Origin: Ferrovibrio sp035304305
GTDB taxonomy: Bacteria > Pseudomonadota > Alphaproteobacteria > Ferrovibrionales > Ferrovibrionaceae
DNA: 18,176 bases
Reading direction: 5' to 3'
Assembly: GCF_035304305.1 (NCBI RefSeq)
Contig: NZ_DATGQG010000102.1
Span: 1 to 18,176 of the forward strand
Positions 14,676 through 18,176 of the stretch are shown here, in pieces; the first letter of the stretch is position 1, and the number at the start of each line of letters is the position of its first letter. Below the pieces are notes generated by a model. It saw nothing but the letters and a program-made list of their open reading frames with translations. It was not told the DNA's origin and did not search any database. The translations under genes and the position numbers were made by a program.

Positions 14676-15806
14676 ATGGCTAGATTCGGGTCCATGCAGG
14701 CGCCGCTTTTCATCGGCAACGAGATCTACCGGCATTCCACGCTGGGCGGCAAACATCCCCTCTCGATTCCGCGTGTTTCCACCGTCATGGATCTGGTCGC
14801 GGCGCTTGGCTGGCTGCAGCCGGGGCAATATCGCGAGAGCCGGCCGGCTACGCCGGAGCAGCTTCTGCGCTTCCATCGCGAGGATTACGTCGCCGCCGTG
14901 CAGGCGGCCGAGCGCACGCTCGCCATCAGCCCGGAGGATTCGGAGCGCTACAATCTGGGTCGCGGCGGCAATCCGGTTTATGCCACCATGTTCCGGCGGC
15001 CCGCGACCGGCGTCGGCGGCAGCCTGATGGCGGCGGCCCATCTGCTGCAGCAGGGCGGCATTGTCTACAGCCCCGGCGGCGGCACGCATCATGGCCGGCC
15101 GGCGCAGGCTTCCGGCTTCTGCTACTTCAATGATCCGGTGCTGGCGATTCTCGCGATGCTGGATGGCGGCCTCAGCCGCGTGGCCTATGTCGATCTCGAC
15201 GTGCATCACGGCGATGGCGTAGTCGAGGCCTTTGCCGACGATCCGCGCGTGCTGGTCGTTTCGATCCACGAGGCCGGTCGCTGGCCGCATTCGGGCCGGA
15301 TGGAGGAAGAGGGGGCGGGCAACCTGTTCAATTACCCGGTGCCGCCCGGCATGTGCGACGACGAGATGGACGCCCTGATCGCCGAGGCCGTCGGTCCGCT
15401 CGTCGAAAGCTTCCGGCCGGAGGCGCTGGTAATGCAATGCGGCGCCGATGCGCTGGCCGACGATCCGCTGGCCAAGCAGATGCTGTCGAATGCGGCCCTG
15501 TGGCGGGCGGTCGCGGATTTGCGCGATCTGGCGCCGCGCCTGTTGGTGCTGGGCGGCGGCGGATATAATCCCTGGTCGGTGGCGCGCTGCTGGACCGGCA
15601 TCTGGGCCGAGCTGAATGGACTGGAGAAACCGGACCGGCTGCCGCCGGATGCGGAAAGCCTGCTGCGCAGCCTGTCCTGGAGCCGCAGTGTCGGACGCAA
15701 TCCGCCGGAGCACTGGCTGACGGACCTGGCCGACGCGCCGCGGAATGGCCCGGTGCGCGAGGAGGTCCGGGCACTGCTGCGCCGGACCAGGGAAAGGATG
15801 GGATAG
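14676..15806 (+). CDS. Class I/II histone-deacetylase-like (AcuC/arginase-deacetylase fold) hydrolase
   Basis: This is a zinc deacetylase-fold enzyme of 376 residues. The catalytic set is complete: His-138 and His-139 in GGGTHHGRP, the zinc ligands Asp-175 and His-177 in YVDLDVHHGDG, the third ligand Asp-258 in QCGADALADDP, and the transition-state tyrosine Tyr-297 in LGGGGYN. Bacterial relatives remove acetyl groups from proteins (AcuC on acetyl-CoA synthetase) or from acetylpolyamines. The sequence does not decide the substrate. The ATG at 14676 follows AAGGGG; a second ATG at 14694 is a possible start. The stop overlaps the next gene's GTG by one base. It is divergent from the riboswitch operon, and its promoter must lie within the DNA that encodes that leader. 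Confidence 0.92.
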   Translation: MARFGSMQAPLFIGNEIYRHSTLGGKHPLSIPRVSTVMDLVAALGWLQPGQYRESRPATPEQLLRFHREDYVAAVQAAERTLAISPEDSERYNLGRGGNPVYATMFRRPATGVGGSLMAAAHLLQQGGIVYSPGGGTHHGRPAQASGFCYFNDPVLAILAMLDGGLSRVAYVDLDVHHGDGVVEAFADDPRVLVVSIHEAGRWPHSGRMEEEGAGNLFNYPVPPGMCDDEMDALIAEAVGPLVESFRPEALVMQCGADALADDPLAKQMLSNAALWRAVADLRDLAPRLLVLGGGGYNPWSVARCWTGIWAELNGLEKPDRLPPDAESLLRSLSWSRSVGRNPPEHWLTDLADAPRNGPVREEVRALLRRTRERMG

Positions 15807-16273
15807 TGTTCAAACGTATTCTTCTGTTTCTGTCGCTGCTTGCCTTCGCGCTGCCGGCTGCCGCGCAGCCACAGCCTACGCTGCCGCAGAGTGACCTCGT
15901 CATCCTGACCCAGAAGGGCCCTCAGCGTTTCCGGGTGGAACTGGCCGACAACGACGTGAGCCGCGCGCGGGGCATGATGTTCCGCACCAGCATGGCGCCG
16001 GATGCCGGGATGCTGTTCGACTTCAAGCAGGAGCAGATGGCTTCCTTCTGGATGCGGAATACGCTGATCCCGCTGGACATGCTGTTCATCAAGGCCGACG
16101 GCACGATCCTGAACATCCATCAGCGGGCGATTCCCCGGGACGAGACCGGCATCAATTCTGCCGGACCGGTGCGGGCGGTGCTGGAACTCAATGGCGGCAC
16201 GGTGTCGCGGCTCGGAATCAGGCCCGGCGACCGGGTTCAGCACGCGATTTTCGGCAATCCGCCAAAGCGTTAG
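15806..16273 (+). CDS. Exported DUF192 protein
   Basis: This 155-residue protein has a signal peptide of about 20 residues (FKRILLFLSLLAFALPAAA) and one DUF192 domain. The family runs are visible: ARGMMFRTSM, GMLFDF, FWMRNTLIPLDMLFI, and GPVRAVLELNGG followed by RLGIRPGD. The family is widespread in bacteria and archaea, usually exported, and has no established biochemical function. Translation begins at GTG 15806, sharing its G with the TAG of the deacetylase gene, with AAGGA upstream, so the two genes are coupled. No functional link between them is known to me. Confidence 0.92.
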   Translation: MFKRILLFLSLLAFALPAAAQPQPTLPQSDLVILTQKGPQRFRVELADNDVSRARGMMFRTSMAPDAGMLFDFKQEQMASFWMRNTLIPLDMLFIKADGTILNIHQRAIPRDETGINSAGPVRAVLELNGGTVSRLGIRPGDRVQHAIFGNPPKR

Positions 16274-16371
16274 CTTCTGTCCGGCAGGCTTGCGGCCCGG
16301 GCTCCGGGGCTGGCCCGCCCGGCGCGGGCTGTGGTAAAAGGCGCTCGGTTCCGCTGGCCTTTTCGGTGCTG

Positions 16372-16448
16372 CGGGGTGTAGCTCAGTCTGGTAGAGCGCT
16401 TGCTTTGGGAGCAAGAAGTCGCTGGTTCGAATCCAGTCACCCCGACCA
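16372..16448 (+). tRNA. tRNA-Pro (anticodon UGG)
   Basis: A complete 77-base cloverleaf is visible. The acceptor CGGGGTG pairs with CACCCCG, and the CCA end is encoded (16446-16448). The anticodon stem CTTGC/GCAAG carries the loop TTTGGGA with TGG at 16406-16408. The T arm is CTGGTTCGAATCCAG. Confidence 0.97.
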
Positions 16449-16486
16449 GAAAGGCCAGCCAGAATACAGGTGCAGAGGTGGAACGG

Positions 16487-16780
16487 ATGAAGGCGCGGAT
16501 TTATCGGCCGGCCAAGACGGCCATGCAGTCGGGCAAGGCGCTGACGCGGAAATGGCGACTCGAATACGATACCGCCGATACCCGTTTCGTCGAGCCGCTG
16601 ATGGGCTGGACGGGGACCCGCAGCACGCTGGGCCAGATCAATCTCCGCTTCGACAGCAAGGAAGCGGCGATCGCCTATGCCGAGAAGCACGGGATCGATT
16701 ACGAAGTGGAAGAGCCGCAGCAGCCCCGGCCGATCCGCAAGTCCTACGCCGACAATTTCGCGTACACGAGAATTCGCTAG
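16487..16780 (+). CDS. NADH dehydrogenase complex I accessory subunit, NDUFS4-like
   Basis: This 97-residue protein matches the ETC complex I conserved region (the NDUFS4 or 18-kDa subunit). It starts MKARIYRPAKTAMQSG, continues with WRLEY, PLMGWTGT and FDSKEAAIAYAEKHGIDYEVEEP, and ends KSYADNFAY. In mitochondria and alphaproteobacteria this peripheral subunit stabilises the NADH-oxidising arm of complex I. The ATG at 16487 follows AGGTGGA, and an upstream in-frame ATG inside tRNA-Pro is rejected. It lies alone, 38 bases after tRNA-Pro and 52 bases before tRNA-Arg, away from any nuo operon, and may be read from the tRNA promoter. Its presence supports an alphaproteobacterial origin. Confidence 0.93.
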   Translation: MKARIYRPAKTAMQSGKALTRKWRLEYDTADTRFVEPLMGWTGTRSTLGQINLRFDSKEAAIAYAEKHGIDYEVEEPQQPRPIRKSYADNFAYTRIR

Positions 16781-16786
16781 AGTTTC

Positions 16787-16823
16787 GGCCGGCAGGGCGC
16801 CGTTCGCGGCGGGCATGCCGGCC
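16787..16823 (+). terminator. Nested hairpin with UUCG loop before tRNA-Arg
   Basis: The outer arms GGCCGGCA (16787-16794) and TGCCGGCC (16816-16823) enclose CGCCG-TTCG-CGGCG (16798-16811), a stem capped by the very stable UUCG tetraloop. It begins 6 bases after the NDUFS4-like stop. No T run follows, so it could be a terminator, an RNA stabiliser or a processing signal. Confidence 0.5.
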
Positions 16824-16832
16824 GGCCGGTAA

Positions 16833-16909
16833 GTGCCCTTAGCTCAGCTGGATAGAGCAGCCGCCTTCTAAGCGGCAGGTCGCTGGTTCGAATCCAGCAG
16901 GGCACGCCA
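16833..16909 (+). tRNA. tRNA-Arg (anticodon UCU)
   Basis: A complete 77-base cloverleaf is visible. The acceptor GTGCCCT pairs with AGGGCAC, and CCA is encoded (16907-16909). The anticodon stem GCCGC/GCGGC carries the loop CTTCTAA with TCT at 16867-16869. The T arm is CTGGTTCGAATCCAG, identical to that of the upstream tRNA-Pro. Confidence 0.97.
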
Positions 16910-16926
16910 TCCGCACCGGCAGGAAT

Positions 16927-16951
16927 CTGCATCGGACGCTTCCGGATGCAG
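16927..16951 (+). terminator. Weak hairpin after tRNA-Arg
   Basis: CTGCATC (16927-16933) and GATGCAG (16945-16951) form a 7-bp stem whose loop contains a further GGA/TCC pair. It lies 18 bases after the tRNA and has no T run. The rest of the gap to 17045 shows only a possible -10 (TATTCT, 16997-17002). Confidence 0.3.
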
Positions 16952-17045
16952 CCACCGCAGTGTGACGGCCGGCATGGACGAGATTCCTCCGCGGCATATT
17001 CTTTTTACTGCCGGTGGGGCAGAATGCCGGAAGAAGGATTAGCAG

Positions 17046-18119
17046 ATGGGCGAATTCTCGAAGCGGCGGCTCGTCGGAGCCATTGTCGTTCTTCTCGCGC
17101 TCGCAGCCTGCTATTTCGTGTGGCGTGCGGTCCAGCCGCCGGCATTGCCGTCGGGCTTTGCCAGCGGGAACGGCCGGATCGAAGCCGTCGAAATCGACAT
17201 CGCCACCAAGACGGCCGGACGGGTCAAGGAGATCTTTGTCGGAGAGGGCGAGTTCGTGCGGGCCGGCCAGGTGCTGGCCACCATGGATACCGCCTCGCTC
17301 GACGCGCAGTTGCTCGAAGCCAGGGCCCGCCTGCAGCGTGCCATCATCAGCATCGACACGGCGCGCAGCCTGCTGACCCAGCGCGAGGCCGAAAAAACAT
17401 CCGCCATCGCCGTGGTGGCGCAGCGCAAAGCCGAGCTGGATGCCGCCGGAAAACGTCTGAACAGAACCGAGAACCTTGCGGCACGCGGCACCGCTCCGGC
17501 CCAGACTCTCGATGACGACCGGGCGGCCTTCGAACGGGCGAAGGCTGCGGTTGCCGCTGCCGAGGCCCAGGTTGCAGCAAGCGATGCCGCCATCGGCTAT
17601 GCCCGCTCGCAGATCGTCGCAGCCGAGGCCGAAGCCGAGGCGGCGAAGGCGACTATCCAGCGCATCCAGGTGGAAATCGACGACAGCACGCTAAAGTCGC
17701 CGCGCGATGGCCGGGTCCAGTATCGCGTAGCCCAGCCGGGCGAGGTGCTGGCCGCCGGTGGACGCGTCCTCAACATCGTTGATCTTGCCGATGTCTACAT
17801 GACGTTCTTTCTGCCGACCGAGGCGGCCGGACGGGTTCCGCTGGGGGCGGAAGTGCGGCTGGTATTCGATGCAGCGCCGCAATACGTCATTCCCGCCCGG
17901 GCCTCCTTCGTCGCCGACGTGGCGCAATTCACGCCCAAGACGGTGGAGACGGCGGAAGAGCGGTTGAAACTGATGTTCCGGATCAAGGCGCAGATCGATC
18001 CGGAACTGCTGCAGAAGCATATCACCATGGTCAAGACCGGCCTGCCGGGTATGGCCTATATCCGCCTCGACCCCGAAGCCGAATGGCCGGACCATCTGCG
18101 GATCCGGGTCCCGCAATGA
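17046..18119 (+). CDS. HlyD-family membrane fusion (periplasmic adaptor) protein
   Basis: This is the adaptor subunit of an export system, 357 residues. One N-terminal membrane helix lies at about 9-28. The lipoyl-like half motif GRIEAVEIDIATKTAGRVKE leads into VGEGEFVRAGQVLATMD, and a long Ala/Glu/Gln-rich coiled coil (about 84-212) follows. The matching second half is LKSPRDGRVQYRVAQPGEVLAAGG, and a beta-barrel domain comes after it. The layout resembles YbhG-type adaptors that work with ABC-2 exporters (ybhGFSR). The ATG has AAGGA 8 bases upstream. Its stop overlaps the next ATG (ATGA, 18116-18119), so the partner gene is probably translated with it. The exported substrate is unknown. Confidence 0.9.
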   Translation: MGEFSKRRLVGAIVVLLALAACYFVWRAVQPPALPSGFASGNGRIEAVEIDIATKTAGRVKEIFVGEGEFVRAGQVLATMDTASLDAQLLEARARLQRAIISIDTARSLLTQREAEKTSAIAVVAQRKAELDAAGKRLNRTENLAARGTAPAQTLDDDRAAFERAKAAVAAAEAQVAASDAAIGYARSQIVAAEAEAEAAKATIQRIQVEIDDSTLKSPRDGRVQYRVAQPGEVLAAGGRVLNIVDLADVYMTFFLPTEAAGRVPLGAEVRLVFDAAPQYVIPARASFVADVAQFTPKTVETAEERLKLMFRIKAQIDPELLQKHITMVKTGLPGMAYIRLDPEAEWPDHLRIRVPQ

Positions 18120-18176
18120 GCATGCCCGGCGCAGCCACCCCGGTGGCGCGGCTGCGCGCCATCGGGCTGCGCTACG
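18116..18176 (+). CDS. Start of a gene, probably an ABC transporter ATP-binding protein (truncated by window end)
   Basis: Only 20 codons are visible, beginning MSMPGAATPVARLRAIGLRY. The VARLRAIGLRY run resembles the opening beta strand of an ABC ATPase (often V.l.gv..rYg), and an HlyD-type gene upstream with a 4-base overlap is the usual setting for a YbhF-like ATPase. No Walker motif lies inside the window, so the assignment is an inference. Confidence 0.55.
   Translation, partial: MSMPGAATPVARLRAIGLRY

Noticed and set aside
15332..16816. Minus-strand open frame of 494 codons crossing the deacetylase, DUF192, tRNA-Pro and NDUFS4 genes
   Set aside because: It reads through a tRNA gene and three genes, so it cannot be a real product.

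Overview
The window is GC-rich, densely coded chromosomal DNA. It most likely comes from an alphaproteobacterium of the Rhodospirillales type. The evidence is an NDUFS4-like complex I subunit (a family of mitochondria and alphaproteobacteria), a two-domain cold-shock protein, an SLM-ordered molybdenum hydroxylase and a His-rich nitrile hydratase alpha subunit. The order and species are not determined. I see no insertion sequence, phage gene, CRISPR array or compositional break.

Layout. (1) 1-1781: the end of an OmpR-type response regulator and its overlapping sensor kinase. (2) 1852-3499: a cobalt-type nitrile hydratase operon (alpha, beta, beta-like accessory protein) with ATGA overlaps. (3) 3496-6032: a TetR regulator divergent from a type I extradiol dioxygenase-like gene and a membrane-anchored dihaem cytochrome c. 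The gap between them holds three TGAG-N6-CTCA sites at exact 18-bp spacing. (4) 6040-10491, minus strand: a CoxG-like protein with its own intrinsic terminator, then a molybdenum hydroxylase (2Fe-2S, Mo and FAD subunits) carrying the form II signature AYRGAGR. (5) 10603-12016: a solo Panacea (SocA-like) domain protein and a double cold-shock-domain protein. (6) 12087-14626, minus strand: a ThiZ-ThiX-ThiY-type ABC importer preceded by a clear TPP riboswitch and a near-consensus promoter. (7) 14676-16273: a class I HDAC-like deacetylase and an exported DUF192 protein. (8) 16372-16909: tRNA-Pro(UGG), the NDUFS4-like subunit and tRNA-Arg(UCU). (9) 17046 to the end: an HlyD-type membrane fusion protein and the start of an overlapping gene, probably its ABC ATPase.

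How the genes work together. The nitrile hydratase genes form a complete enzyme with its activator, but no amidase or cobalt transporter is in view. The TetR, dioxygenase and cytochrome genes look like one self-contained inducible unit. The thiamine-precursor importer is controlled by TPP, and the Shine-Dalgarno sequence of its first gene appears to be part of the aptamer itself. The least described parts are the TetR-operator array with its dioxygenase/cytochrome pair and the solo Panacea protein. All coordinates and motifs were read by eye; no database search was possible.
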